Shown here in pieces: positions 1 to 11,605 of a DNA stretch of 64,000 bases; position 1 is the stretch's first letter; each line of letters starts with the position of its first letter. Below the pieces are notes generated by a model. It was given only the letters and a program-made list of their open reading frames with translations, was not told the origin of the DNA and ran no database searches. Position numbers and translations under genes: made by a program. The stretch comes from Acanthosepion pharaonis (Eukaryota > Mollusca > Cephalopoda > Sepiida > Sepiidae), in the NCBI GenBank assembly GCA_903632075.3, contig CAHIKZ030005640.1, positions 411,001 through 475,000 of the forward strand, given 5' to 3'.

Positions 1-735
1 GTCTGACACAGAATTGGGAATTGATCCCAAACTTTTTATAAAAAAATATTGATTTGGTTAAATAACGGATATGGATATTCTACGATTTGAAATATGTACA
101 AAAACATGACATAACTTACGATTAACTGCTTCTATGATACTTAAAGGACCAAGTGAATATTCGCCGTGGAAAATATGTACAGAAAACGAATGGAGAAAGA
201 TCTCTGTATGCAACACATGCACTGCATGCCTTAGATGTTGTCCAAGATAAATATTTTTATGTAATAAAAAGTAATTATTAATAATTCTTCATATCCAACG
301 TACAACCCTTCATTAAATTGTGAACAACCGTTCAATTTTGTAGATCAGCGTATTTGAAGGGTCCGCCAGTGAAGATCCGACGTGAGCATGCGTATGTAGA
401 ATCAAGCGGAGTACATTTTGACAATTGGTCTTGTTATGCTCTGTTGCTGTGTAACAATGAACTTTTGGACATATGTTTATATGGATAATTTTTCATGTTT
501 TGGTGTCAGGAATCTGTCCCTAATATTTGTCAATATATTTTTGGATTGCATCTTGGATTGTAAATTTATCCGTAAACTTTAAACTTAATAAATCAAGAAT
601 GAAGGATATGCGGACATATATATGGACTTGTTTTGTTGTGAGGAACCCGCCCCGGGTTTTTTTTTAAAATTATTTTTAATACACCATGTATTATCCATGT
701 ATATGCATATGTAAATTTATATGTACTGATATGGA
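1..735. other. AT-rich non-coding sequence, nothing recognised
   Basis: There is no open frame of useful length and no repeat shared with the rest of the window that I can see. A somewhat more GC-balanced patch around 350-520 contains TTTTGGTGTCAGGA (about 498-511). A similar TTTTGGTGTCAG occurs at about 41885, just after a promoter-like segment. It could be a retroelement remnant, but this is too weak to name. Confidence 0.3.
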
Positions 736-744
736 TATCACTGG

Positions 745-1195
745 GGAGGCCTGGTGGAGTAATGTATAGCGGCTTGGACTGAGGAATCGGAGAGCCGAGT
801 TCGAATTCCAGAATTACGTGCTAATACCCTTGGGAAAGGTGTGAATCCTCTTCTTCTCCCTCCAGCTATGGGTAAACAGCTGGACAGACTGGGTTCTATA
901 GCCAGTTGGATGGCAACTGGTCTAGGAGAAGGACAACTCTGAATTCAAACCCGGGTTGGAGCCCCTAAGGCGGATGGACGGCACTTTCTGCTACCTTCCG
1001 GCAACTACCACAGCTGAGCTGGTACCAAACTGTATTGTGATAACCTCCTGTTTGGACTCTGCTAGCAATGTCAAGAGGGGGAACTAAACGTCTGGGCAGT
1101 CCTAGTACTCCATATATCCCGCCCAGCCTCGTAGCCCACCGCACTAATCGTCTCTCGAGACGGACGGATGCCGACGTTGACGACGACTGATATGG
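745..1195 (+). mobile_element. tRNA-derived SINE (family B) with long body
   Basis: The head around 752-822 has a tRNA-like layout. TGGTGGAGTAATG near 754 resembles an RNA polymerase III A box, and GAGTTCGAATTCC near 798 resembles a B box with one extra base. A diverged second copy of the head and first body part is at about 31853-32000, sharing GAGGAATCGGAGAGCCGAG, the B box and CTTGGGAAAG, which shows this is a dispersed repeat. The body down to about 1190 is more GC-rich than its surroundings. An antisense open frame across 965-1288 is a chance frame. The 3' boundary is not certain and I found no target duplication. Confidence 0.6.
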
Positions 1196-1349
1196 AAAAG
1201 ATAGAAGATTTACAATAATATATTCATGTAATTTGGAATTAAACTTTTGAATCGGGCAATCATAGATAGGTAAATAACATCCCGCCATAGATTAAAAAGA
1301 GCGAATTTGTCAAAATAGGGGTTATGTTTAAGTTATCAAAAATAAAATG

Positions 1350-1617
1350 TGTTGTGGCAGGATCCACCTAATTTGCATATTGGAGTAACGACCATATAAA
1401 TATGGTTGGTACCGGGAAGAGAGGAGAGGAATCAAGAGATTCAACCAGGGACTCTGCCCGACTGCGACTCAGTCAACACATTCTCCAGTAACGGTCTTAC
1501 CAGGAATATACAAAAGACTATATGTAAATATTGTGTACACTTTCTTGTTTCAATACATTTTGTTCTAAGTACATTTTGTGTTGCATTATTATTCCATGCA
1601 TTAGTCAAGTTTCAACA
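1350..1617 (+). mobile_element. Solo LTR lacking the central cassette
   Basis: The segment begins TGTTGTGG and ends TTTCAACA (TG...CA). It is flanked by AAATG (1345-1349) and GAATG (1618-1622), a 5-bp target duplication with one mismatch. It is colinear with the reverse complement of the LTR at 40061-40554, sharing CAGGATCCACCTAATTTGC at the 5' end, the TATAAATATGG stretch and the whole 3' part from GACTCTGCCCGACTGCGACTC on. It lacks about 240 bp that the other copy carries between two AATCAAG.GATTCA repeats. That is consistent with loss of the cassette by recombination between those short repeats, or with a cassette-free ancestor. No internal retroelement sequence is present. Confidence 0.75.
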
Positions 1618-1624
1618 GAATGAA

Positions 1625-2508
1625 AGCAAACAATGGAGTCAGCCATATTTTTCCTTTTGAAGAAGCTAGAGCGTGGCGGTGATACTTTCTCAAACAAAAG
1701 AATCGATTAATTTGCCAAAAATAAAAGGAGAAATGAATTAATTTACAAATAAATAAGTTAAATAATACATTTTTTATTTATTATTTTCTCAGATTTCTTT
1801 TGTAATCGTTAACGTTCATCATGGACTGAATCCTCCAGTTTCAATGTCACGCTTCGTCACCGAGATAAACAAGTTACAAACTAAACAGATTGTCAATACC
1901 TAATGAAACAAAACATTTTCATTTCAGCGTGATTTTGTATTTATGAAAATGTACAGACTACAAAAATTAGACAAAGAACGTACACACGCAAAAGCACACA
2001 TCACTAAACACACACACAAACAAACACACTCATACGCACACCTAGAGAAGTTCACGTCTCATATGCCGGAATCTATTTAGGTTGTAGAGGCACCCCATAT
2101 ACTGCAGCACTGGTATGTCTAGAGCAGGATAATCTGGCAAAGCTTATACGTTTTAAGGCTTGTTTTAAATGTAAACGTTTTCTTCTCACAATCTAGATGT
2201 CATCTGTTATGAGATATCCCTGTTCTCACTGCTATTTAAACCATACCTAGAAGTGAAGCTATTTTTCCCTTTTCGAAGTGTACGAAAATGTATCGATCGG
2301 AATTTTAATTCGATTCACCATAGATTTTAGTTTTAGCTCCGACCCCCGTTAGCATCTCTTTAAATTGAAAAGACATTTTGTAAAAATATAACTGACTGAT
2401 CATCGATGAAACATATCAACAGAAAAGTTTTTCCAAATTATATTATTATAGTATGACTTTTTGGTCTACTGGAAACATTCTTACCGGTTTTGCTGAATGT
2501 GTGAGTTG
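1625..2508. other. AT-rich non-coding sequence
   Basis: No gene or clear repeat is seen. A CA-rich patch lies at about 1980-2040 (ACACAC with substitutions). Confidence 0.3.
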
Positions 2509-2513
2509 TAATC

Positions 2514-3331
2514 TGTTATGGGACCTTATCCATAATAACATAATGGACTATTCCATACGTAATAAATACTGCGCCTCAAGAGGAAGCAGAGAGTTCAGTC
2601 TGAAGTCGGGCGACCGGTAGACCGGCTGATCGGTTGAACTCTCTGCCTTCGGGCGGGGAGGAACCCGAACGAGGCTACGCCGAAGGGCGGAGTCTCTTTC
2701 GGGGAGGTAAGCCGACCCTGGACCCGTTTATACGGGTTCAAAGGGCATATTTTTGGCCGAGCCCACGGGCTCGGAGATCCCACGTTAAACCGGCCTTATG
2801 CCACATGATGCCCTCGTGGGAGGTGGGTGACTAAATACTGTTCATTCTGTAGTCGGACGACCGTCTGACCGGCTGATCGGTTGAACTCTCTGCCTTTGGG
2901 CGGGGAGGAACCCGAACGAGTCTACGTCGAAGGGTGGTGTCTCTTTCGGGGATGTAAACCGACCTGAACCCGTTTATAAAGGTTCAAAGGGCATATTTTT
3001 GGTTGAGCCAACGGGCTCGGAGATCCCGCGTTAAACCGGCCTTGTCCCACATGATACCCTCGTGGTGGGGTGACTAAATACTTTTCAGTCTGAAGTCTGT
3101 CAGGAGTCTGTCAGTCAGTCAGAGTGAGCGAGTCAGTCAGTCGAGTTAGAGGCAGTCCGAAACAGAGTCGCGTTCAGATAATTACTATTATACCTGATTG
3201 TTCGTACTAACGCTTCTCTGTATATATACCTGTTTGTACTATATTTGTGTTATTCCATATCCGTGTCCGAGGTCTTCCTTATTGGTTTTACCTCGGACTA
3301 TCACCGTGGTACAAGGAACTGGACCATAACA
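2514..3331 (+). mobile_element. Solo LTR with two tandem copies of a 247-bp cassette
   Basis: The segment starts TGTTATGGGACC and ends GGACCATAACA, so the ends form an inverted repeat TGTTATGG/CCATAACA. It is flanked by a perfect 5-bp duplication TAATC (2509-2513 and 3332-3336). These are the diagnostic marks of a solo LTR left by recombination. Inside are two tandem units, about 2596-2842 and 2843-3085, each reading GGTTGAACTCTCTGCC...GGGCGGGGAGGAACCCGAACGAG...; a third unit is only begun at 3086 (CAGTCTGAAGTCTG). Each unit can form two hairpins (CCGAGCCC/GGGCTCGG near 2757-2773 and ACCCG/CGGGT near 2721-2737). GAGTCAGTCAGTC simple repeats follow. The unit is far more GC-rich than the host DNA. 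Frames read through it do not match any protein I know. Confidence 0.85.
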
Positions 3332-3336
3332 TAATC

Positions 3337-4245
3337 ATTGTTTGTATTTCTAATCAAAACAAAAAAACTCACTAGATTATACTATAAACGTTTACGGGAA
3401 AATTGCTGAAATCTATTAATTTCCGAAACGAACACAAAATATAAAAAGCAATTACAACATTAACAAGGATGGCAAATTATAATTTAAATGATAAAATCAA
3501 GCATTAAATACACAAACTTTAATCTCTACCTAAAACAGATAAAGAAGACTTTCCAATACGCTCCATCAGAACTGAAAGTTGTCGACCTCCTCAGAGACTT
3601 GCGAACGATACTGAAGTTTTTTTTTAACATCACTTCATGGAACAAATATTCAAGAAATAATAATGCATATAGACTGGTCAGAAAAAAGAAATGGGGTTAA
3701 TATGTCAGAAACTCCTGCCGGGTTTACATATCCGATCCTTTTATTCCAACGTAAAGCCATTAAAACTTGTAGAATATTTGACGTAACTCTATAACTTTTG
3801 AGGGTTAATCTTGGTAATTCACTCTTGTAATAATTATCGGAGAAGCCATTGTCACTCTATGTATAGTCCTTGTTATATATTGCCTAGCCGCATCACATTA
3901 TTCTTACTGTTACAATTTACTTATACTTATATATTAGTCATACCGTTGGATTCAGACCAAATTTCTTTCCCTCTCGTGCACAAACCCATAAACGATTGCA
4001 TTAGTTATTCTAGTTTGGTAAGTTAATAAATCAACAGCCACATGACAGAAAATGTATTTATATCAAACGTTATTTACTAGTAAGCATAGCCTCTTACTTC
4101 ATCTAGTAATATAATACAATGATGAATATTAATCACTTAAATCGATCATTAGGCAATGACATTTTTAGACCACAAGCAGCAACTGTCAGGTTAGTAAATT
4201 ATTATTCTGTTCGTAGATCGGTAGGTAAAAACATCAAGATAACCC
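3337..4245. other. AT-rich non-coding sequence
   Basis: Short open frames at 3488-3700 and 3811-4026 show no recognisable motif and have ordinary AT-rich composition. Nothing else is seen. Confidence 0.3.
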
Positions 4246-4342
4246 ATCCTGGGTAAGTCAATAAATTGCATCCGCGCCTTGTGTAAGAAGATAAACTGCA
4301 TCTGCGTCCTGGGAAAGACGATAAACTACATCTAACAGCAAG
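4246..4342. repeat. About 31-bp tandem repeat, three units
   Basis: Three diverged units follow one another, each with a CCTGGGTAAG-like start followed by GATAAACTGCATC-like sequence. It is a short minisatellite of no known function. Confidence 0.6.
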
Positions 4343-4495
4343 GCCTCCCATCACGAGGTTTGGAATAGCGTCGAACCACCTCTTAATTGCTAGTTTCCAG
4401 GTTCACCCAGACACCGAGTGTTAGAGTTACAGCTTCGGGCAAATAGTTGGGCCCCAAACTGGTTTCAAAATGTTGTGGAGTTGTAAAAATTAGTT

Positions 4496-5140
4496 TTACT
4501 ACCAGCAATGCATTTTTGATTATTACCAGAAATACATTTTCGAGAAAAAAATTACCATCAATACTTTTATAAATGTGACGTCGCCCCCTGGTCGCAGCGC
4601 CAACTGTGACGTTCTATTCTGGTCTACCACAGCACCAACTGTGACGTCCCTAAACAGCACCAATTGTGAAGTCCTCGCCGAGGCGCCAGCCGTTCGCTCC
4701 TCGCTGCTCCGTTCGGGTGTCGCTGCTCCAAACGTGACGTCCGCCTTTTTCTTTGGCCAGTCGGTTTGTAGTTGATAATAAGATGCCTTCCCCTACCAAT
4801 AGTTTGTTTTCATATCCTTAGATAACACAGCCGTCGCCAAAACATATCTGATTCTTTCTTTCTTTCCCTTTCTTTTTACTCAGAATTTCCCTGTCATTGT
4901 AATGACACCCTTTCGGCATTTGTTACTTATCAAAATATCTCTTATCCATTGTCTCTTAGCCGTGTGTGTGTTCTGCTTATCATCCACGATTCGGTCCTTA
5001 GCCTCTCCTTTTCTTCTTTTCTTTCTTTTCTTTTTCTGCCTCGTTAAATGGTACCACATAAAGGAAAAGTTATTACCAGCAATATTTTTTTGAATAAATT
5101 ACCCGCAATTCATTTGAAGAGAAATATTACTGGCAATAAA
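4496..5140. repeat. Degenerate ATTACCAGCAATACATTT repeats split by a GC-rich insert
   Basis: Diverged units of about 25-29 bp built on ATTACCAGCAATACATTTTT occur at about 4496-4565 (three units) and again at about 5072-5140 (at least two, one reading ATTACTGGCAATA). They flank the GC-rich cassette (4575-4740) and pyrimidine-rich DNA (4850-5040, CTTTC-type). The simplest reading is that a tandem array was interrupted by an insertion. Confidence 0.5.
4575..4740 (-). repeat. 166-bp GC-rich cassette with five ACGTCAC-type sites
   Basis: On the minus strand the segment contains five spaced ACGTCAC/ACTTCAC motifs (plus-strand GTGACGT at 4575, 4606, 4641 and 4734; GTGAAGT at 4666). Several are followed by RTTGGNGCTGCGAC-like sequence. 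The same arrangement, in the same order and with the same total length, is found on the plus strand at 29404-29569. ACGTCA is the CRE-type site bound by CREB/ATF proteins, but function here is inference. It could equally be part of a retroelement leader. The plus-strand frame through it is not recognised. Confidence 0.7.
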
Positions 5141-5144
5141 AATC

Positions 5145-5732
5145 TTGTCGGCATTAAATAATCCATTGATTATTTAAAAAAAATAATTCATAAACTAAAA
5201 AAAAATCGTTTTGGCATTAATTATCACTTTGATGTTGATATGCCACAAATAAAGCAAACCAATCAAACCATCAAGATGTATGTATCCAAAGGTGTAAAAA
5301 GAAATTATTGTATACCACAATACTTTTTTAGTTTAATCTATTTTCTGGTTAATACACATAACAAAACCTTTCTATATCTACGTCTATGCGAAGTGTCTTC
5401 TATCTTGCGTAAATCTGAGCAAAAGTTCTGTGCACTCCGCCCCACTATCTGTTCTGTCATTAATTTATACAAACTCGTTAAGCTATAAAAATACAGTGAG
5501 TGTACGATATAAATACATTTATATTAAAGTCATAAAGTGATAATTTCTATGAAAAACATAAACTGAAAATTTTTATTAAAGTTATAACGTAAACTTACAG
5601 ATCAAATCACAGCCCATAACGTCTTGTTATGTAGTCTAATTATGAAAGCACTCTCATATTTTAATGACAGAAGGGACACTTTCCTTTCAAACATCTAAAA
5701 ACCATATATCATTTACTTGTATTATTAAAGCT

Positions 5733-5735
<3 letters not shown>
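5145..5735. other. AT-rich non-coding sequence
   Basis: An open frame at 5240-5488 shows no recognisable domain. Nothing else is seen. Confidence 0.3.
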
Positions 5736-5736
<1 letters not shown>

Positions 5737-5790
<54 letters not shown>

Positions 5791-5804
5791 AGAGAGAGAG
5801 AGAG
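5737..5804. repeat. (TA)n microsatellite with (GA)n end
   Basis: About 50 bp of pure TA is followed by about 15 bp of GA. Confidence 0.95.
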
Positions 5805-5889
5805 TGATTTCGGGACCATTTACATTCGCTATACCACGCCTCACACCCATACAATAATAATAATGATGGATGATTATAATAATAATCAA

Positions 5890-6195
5890 AGGTAATCACC
5901 CACACATTGTTATTAGGATCCACAAACACACAGATTGCCTCCTTATTGTTGCAGACTTCAATGTATCTTTAAAGATCTTCAAAAATCTGTCAAAATACAA
6001 GGATCTTGAAATCGAAATCTCAAAAATGTGGCACATGGGAACATCAACTGTCCTCGTTGTAGTTGGAGCTCTCGGAATGGTTGGAAAATATTGCAGTAGA
6101 CTAATTGAAGGGATTCCTGGAAGCCCATGCTTTAAAGCAATAGAAAATTATATGAGTACAGCCAACAACTTTCTAAGTGCTTTATCTATGTAAAA
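5890..6195 (+). pseudogene. LINE reverse-transcriptase ORF, 3' terminal fragment
   Basis: The frame reads LLIVADFNV, then LSKYKDLEIEISKMW, VLVVVGALGMVGKY and IPGSPCFKAI, ending at a stop near 6193. The combination K-Y-x-D-L-x-x-E-[IV]-x-[KR]-[ML]-W, followed by V-[VI]-[IV]-G-A-L-G and then I-P-G-x-P, is what I know from the extreme C-terminus of non-LTR retrotransposon ORF2 proteins in invertebrates. It has no enzymatic domain left. It is followed by a short 3' UTR and an (AAT)n tail at 6304, as expected for a 5'-truncated insertion. The upstream part is not recognisable. Confidence 0.7.
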
Positions 6196-6224
6196 TAAAT
6201 CTGTGTTTATTTTTGTTTCGTTTT

Positions 6225-6303
6225 TTTTTTTATCCAAGAAAAATGCGATGACGCCATTTCTGATGTTATGTCCCGAAATGAATGTGTACACACCAATAAT
6301 CAA

Positions 6304-6369
<66 letters not shown>

Positions 6370-6490
6370 TATTATTATTAACATCTATGTATTTTTTTTT
6401 TTGTCAGTGGAAAGTGTCATCGTACATTTCTAACATTAGGTCCCTGGGCGGGACCCAGAAAGTAATGTGTAAACGCTAGATATCAAAGGA

Positions 6491-6533
<43 letters not shown>
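6225..6533 (+). repeat. Two tandem LINE-type 3' tails ending in (AAT)n
   Basis: The stretch 6244-6303 (GATGACGCCATTTCTGATGT...) ends in (AAT)n at 6304-6368 that turns into (ATT)n to 6381. The stretch 6412-6490 is a diverged copy of the same UTR (GTCATCGTACATTTCTAACATT...) and ends in a second (AAT)n at 6491-6533. The arrangement suggests two nested or successive 3' ends of the same LINE family. The AAT-to-ATT switch makes 6304-6381 a long palindromic simple repeat. Confidence 0.65.
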
Positions 6534-6539
6534 CCACAT

Positions 6540-7960
6540 ACTTGCTTTGCTCTGATGGCCAGTGTATCGAAAATATTAGTGGATAAATTAATAACATACA
6601 TGTTCATACGTGGTAAAATAACTCGTTGAAAAAATTTACCATTCTGGGTCAAGTATTTTCTATAAATATTTTTTATGGTACATCTGATGGGCTGTCCTCT
6701 TTTGTACATCAACTTGATGAATGTAAGCGCATTAATAGAGTGGCAGTTAGGTTTTATCATCTGACAGTTGAACTGCCTAGATTCAAACGTAAAGTTCTAT
6801 GATAAACGTTTCTTTATTCGTACTTCTCGCTGTAGACCTCTCTTCCAGTTTATAACATTCCAGCCAAAATTCATCTTCAAGAATGTAAATGCAATGCCAA
6901 TCATGATCTTCTGTCTTCTTAATTTCTATTCTTTTATTGTTATCCCTGCTTTGTTTATATATATATATATATTGATACTAAGTAATACGTGTGACTTAGT
7001 GGCATTACTGCGCTGCGATGATTAAAAAAATATCAAGTAAGACACGAGATAAAAGATTCCAAATAAGCTGTTATATGAAATAGGAAAACTGATATTAGAA
7101 TATAACAGAATGAAAGAACCTTGAACCATCACAGAGATATTAACACGTTAATGTAATCAACGTAAGAACACATATAATACAGATTGTAGGAGAGATACAA
7201 GCATAGAATCCAGAAACGTGTGGGCTTGGGGATCATATGTGCTGCATAATAAGATTATAGAAGATCAATATATTAACCAGAAAACTCAAGGTGTATGTTA
7301 AATCGGCTATTAGATTCATATATGTATAATATGCTTCGCGTCCAAAATATGAAGAAATGTCTAAGCTATTACACATATAGAATTGATTTTTCAGATAAAT
7401 GAAGAAAAATGGATTCAGACCTCATCTGACAGTAGACAGTTACACCAAATTTATAAACAGCTTTGTTAATAGCATAAAACAAGACAAGGGAATACAATCA
7501 ACAGCAAAATTTACATAAATTGGTAGTACATATAAATACGAGAGTAAATAATGATTTAATAAATATGTTAACTTTATAGACTAATTTTTAAATCGTTTCA
7601 CCTCAAGCAATTGGATAATGGTACTAATGCGTAAAGTTAAAAGTGTGAGAAAAGATAGGCGAAAATATATAAATACATTATTTAATAAATAGACGGAACG
7701 TCTCCTCCAATACGAGTATCAGCTAAACATAAAGTTTACGGCTGCTGCTGCAATAATGCTAAGATCTTCGCAATAAAAAGAGCACCCTGGCATGCTTATA
7801 TCACGTATATAATGCGTTAAAAATTCTTCTTCTCCAAAGCATTCGCCAAAAGACTAAGAGATTCCGACTGATGACAAATCGTTCGAGCTTCGATACCGGC
7901 ATAAAGCAATCGCATATCTAGCCACATCGAAGAACTGTTATACCGCGAAACAGTCTTCTG
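6540..7960. other. AT-rich non-coding sequence
   Basis: No convincing gene. A short dispersed motif (TCGTTTCACCTCAAGCAATT...GGTACTAATGCG, about 7591-7632) resembles copies near 56489 and 56950. Open frames at 6476-6760 and 6768-7025 are unrecognised. Confidence 0.3.
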
Positions 7961-7965
7961 GTGAA

Positions 7966-8111
7966 TGACCACACACACACACACATACATACGCACACGA
8001 ACACACACACACATACGCACATAAACACACACACAAACACACTTGCATACACACAAACATACACACGCACACACACACACAAACACACTCGCATACACAC
8101 AAACATACATA

Positions 8112-8202
<91 letters not shown>
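7966..8202. repeat. Compound (CA)n-rich and (TA)n microsatellite
   Basis: About 185 bp is CA-rich with scattered substitutions (CATACACACAAACA-type higher order), then about 50 bp is TA. Histidine/threonine- or cysteine/valine-rich frames across it are microsatellite translations. Confidence 0.95.
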
Positions 8203-8203
<1 letters not shown>

Positions 8204-8823
8204 CTTATCAGGGTTATATCTACCCAAATCAACTGGGAATTGATGAGGCCTTGTCCCCGTATAGTACTGCGCTTAAATTCATGAAGACTAGGACCCATAG
8301 AGAATAGTTCATCTGAACTTTTAGCATCGTATACAATGCACATGGAAACTATATAACAGCTGTGTGAAAATGACTGATGCCGAAACACAATATAAAACGG
8401 CCGGTCCGACTCGATCCTGGATTCTTTCCTCGCTGTTCAGTACTGCCGTTTGTCAAATGATTGTTATCTGCTTTACGCTCCGTTCATACATCTGCTTCTC
8501 TCGCACATTGTGTTCATGATCACAGATCACTAAAGATTGAAATTGGTTGGCGAAATCAAAAATAAAGTAATAAAATTGACCTATATATTTTTTAATACAA
8601 CAAAATTAAACGTTCCCGTTAAACTCTTTATCGTGACATTTCCCCTTTTTATTCTTCTAAAACATGGATCTGGTGCAATCTTCAAAGAAAGAAGTAGGTT
8701 GGGAATTCTCTCAACAGTAAGTCAGGTGGAGTTCAGCAGCTGCTCTCTGGTCACGTCTACATCTCCAGCTGCTGGGTCGGATTGTGTGCACATATATTTA
8801 GTGTATAGTATTGGTTTGTGCTT

Positions 8824-8843
8824 ATATCTATCTATCTCTCTTC

Positions 8844-8883
<40 letters not shown>

Positions 8884-8970
8884 GTGTGTGTGTGTGTTTC
8901 TCACACACATACACACGAAATCAGTGAAAAAGTTATACGCAATGATATTCTTACACCTATTTTAGTAATA

Positions 8971-9034
<64 letters not shown>
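8824..9034. repeat. (TATC)n, (GT)n and (TA)n microsatellites
   Basis: (TATC)n runs at about 8826-8882 and merges into (TG)n to 8897. A separate (TA)n runs at 8975-9034. Confidence 0.95.
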
Positions 9035-9037
<3 letters not shown>

Positions 9038-10007
9038 TTCTTAATTGGTAACCTAATCTTGCAAATAGTCAGAACAAGCTACCCAAACTGAATATTTGCT
9101 CAACATTTTCTACTTGAAGGATATCTGCAACATAAAATTATTAAAAAATAATTCTTAGAGTTGACTAGACGAAACAGAATCTGATAAAAAATACAATAAA
9201 AAGTTTGTGTGAAAAACCTTGAAGATTGAACCTTGGCTAGTTAAAAATTAGAAGAAATAAATTAAGAAAAAAAACAATTATTTAATAAATTCCTTCTTCA
9301 AAACGTCAACGACAAACACATACTCTTTTGAAATATAAATAAATTTGGTTGACTTTTATAAAGAGCTGTTAGATAAAGGGATAAGCAAAATGAGTTATTA
9401 GATCGATAAATGTAATTTATCAGTGTTATCTCTTGATTTATATACACGTTAAACATTTATCGATTTGAGGATCAGATATCTTCGAGTAATAAATCACAAC
9501 AAAGACGTTATCGTAATTTGCTTGTTTGTCTCTCTTGATCTGCGCATGCGCACAGAAACACGAAAAAAAAAACATGTCCGGAAAGTATCAAGTCATACGG
9601 AACTTTTTGAAGATCACTTGTGCTGTCGTCATATAATTTAGCAGTTAAGCGTAGAATAGTTAAGCACGCATCAGGTATGGTGCTAAAATGGCATAAGTTC
9701 ATTTTTTAAGAAATGAGAACAAAAACAAGATAAATATCCAGAATAAAAATGAAATAATATATAGATTTTTTTTTTGTTTTTTGTAAATTGGGACCTAAAT
9801 TCATAAAAAAAATATTTGCACAACCTGTGTTATTCTTAGGGGTCAGTGTCCTCATCTTTTTACTAAAGGGGCAAAGGTTAAATTTTCTCCATTTGCCTTC
9901 ACACCAGTAGAATAAGTAGTGTTAATCTGAGAAAAAAGGCACCTGACTAATGCACAACGTATTTAACACATAGCTGTGCAATCAGTTTAAGATGTTATGT
10001 ATATTTC

Positions 10008-10008
<1 letters not shown>
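9035..10008. other. AT-rich non-coding sequence with one NRF-1-like palindrome
   Basis: No gene is seen. TGCGCATGCGCA at 9541-9552 is a perfect palindrome that matches the NRF-1 binding consensus. With no transcription unit nearby it may be chance. Confidence 0.3.
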
Positions 10009-10009
<1 letters not shown>

Positions 10010-10080
<71 letters not shown>

Positions 10081-10187
10081 GAGAGAGTGAGTGAGTGTAG
10101 GGTTAGGTAAAAAGGCTAACTAGATATAAGCGATCTATCGTGCCAGATGAATTGCTTAACCAATGAAACTCGAGTTCCATATTAAAC

Positions 10188-10225
<38 letters not shown>

Positions 10226-10369
10226 TTGTCCTGACGATTGAATCTAGCATGAAACAGCCCGTCGCCCCTAAGTGTCGAATTCAATGTTCACTTTTACAAT
10301 TATACACGCTCTATCACTGATATTGAGCACTTTATCCCATAAACATAGCACAGCTTAAGAGTACATTTC

Positions 10370-10436
<67 letters not shown>
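10010..10436. repeat. Three (TA)n arrays around a dispersed repeat
   Basis: TA arrays occur at 10010-10064 (then GA to 10084), 10189-10222 and 10373-10436. Between the last two, 10225-10372 is a dispersed repeat. It carries CTGACGA at 10231 and GAAAC at 10251 and then, about 55 bp on, CACTGATATTGAGCACTTTAT. The same order is seen at 49997-50090, and the window end (63960-64000) holds the beginning of another copy. Confidence 0.75.
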
Positions 10437-10439
<3 letters not shown>

Positions 10440-11468
10440 CCCGCACCGGTAGGAAGGCTCGAATTTTTTGCACAATGCAATCCTCAAGTGCTGAATATAA
10501 ATTGATTGTTACCTAATTGAAATTCCTGCTACATACCGCGCAATGCTAGCACAGTCAGATATCCGCGGATTGCATTTTTAGTTTAAAAATTATGTTTGCC
10601 ATTTAAAATAAACCGGATATATATATTTGTGTATACGTAAAATATCTTACTTTAGAGATGTGAATATTAAGTTTTCATACTAGCTTAAAAGGAGATTACT
10701 GTTTATGTTTCAACAATAAAAAAAATCAAAGACAATCTATAATTTTCCATTAAAAACTAATGTGGATCAATATACTTCAGCAGATATTTGTATTTATGCC
10801 TTAATATAACATGAAATTCGTTTCTCTTGTTTAATAAGCTGACGTTACTTAAGTGTTCTAATTTTACCAAGTTATAAATTACTTATTGTCTTTCCCATTG
10901 TAAGATTCGTTTCTAGGTAAAATAGCCGACGTAATTATTGATGTATTGTCACAATCCTCTAATTTCCACAAGTTTTTGGAGATCATATATATGATCTTGA
11001 TCTTAAAAACGGCATAATATATTATTCATAAAAAAAAGTATACAAAAGTAACACAGCGATTAAAATTTTAGATAACTTAAGAATAGTTAAAATCGTTGGC
11101 AAACAAGACTAATCGGTTGAAAAGAAAAAAAATATTTTCAACAAATGGTGATGAAATATATCAAAACTAGGGGAGGGAATGAAACAGAAACAAAATATAA
11201 AACACCATTGTCCTAGTTAGGCACTGAATTAGCGATCAGCTCTACAAATAAGGACAACTTGTGCTTATCACAGCTACAATTGAACGTAAAATTGTTAAAT
11301 GTATATGGAGTTAAGGTATACAGTCCCTCTAAATGCCCTGTATATGTTAAACTACCGTGGATGAATCCCGTAGGTCAAATATACGCCCATAAAATATCCT
11401 CTTCCATCTAACGATGTTTTAATGCCGTATTGGCACGGAGTCTTCTCAACCAGAATGGCTTTCTCCTC
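10440..11468. other. AT-rich non-coding sequence
   Basis: Nothing recognised except short A or T runs. Confidence 0.3.
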
Positions 11469-11514
11469 ACACACACACACACACACACGCACACACACTC
11501 ACCCACACACACGA
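11469..11514. repeat. (CA)n microsatellite
   Basis: About 46 bp of CA with a few substitutions. Confidence 0.9.
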
Positions 11515-11605
11515 GTGTGCGAGGGGACCATACGACGGACTGGCATAGGAACAGTGTGCAATCGACCTTACTCTCCGTAGCTTGCGACATTATCACCACG
11601 TCGAT

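Noticed and set aside
2595..2834. Frames on both strands in GC-rich DNA
   Set aside because: Both are within the LTR cassette and mirror each other; the GC-rich composition explains the absence of stops.
7817..8388. Overlapping frames of 107-156 codons rich in Cys/Val or His/Thr
   Set aside because: Microsatellite translation of CA/TA repeats.
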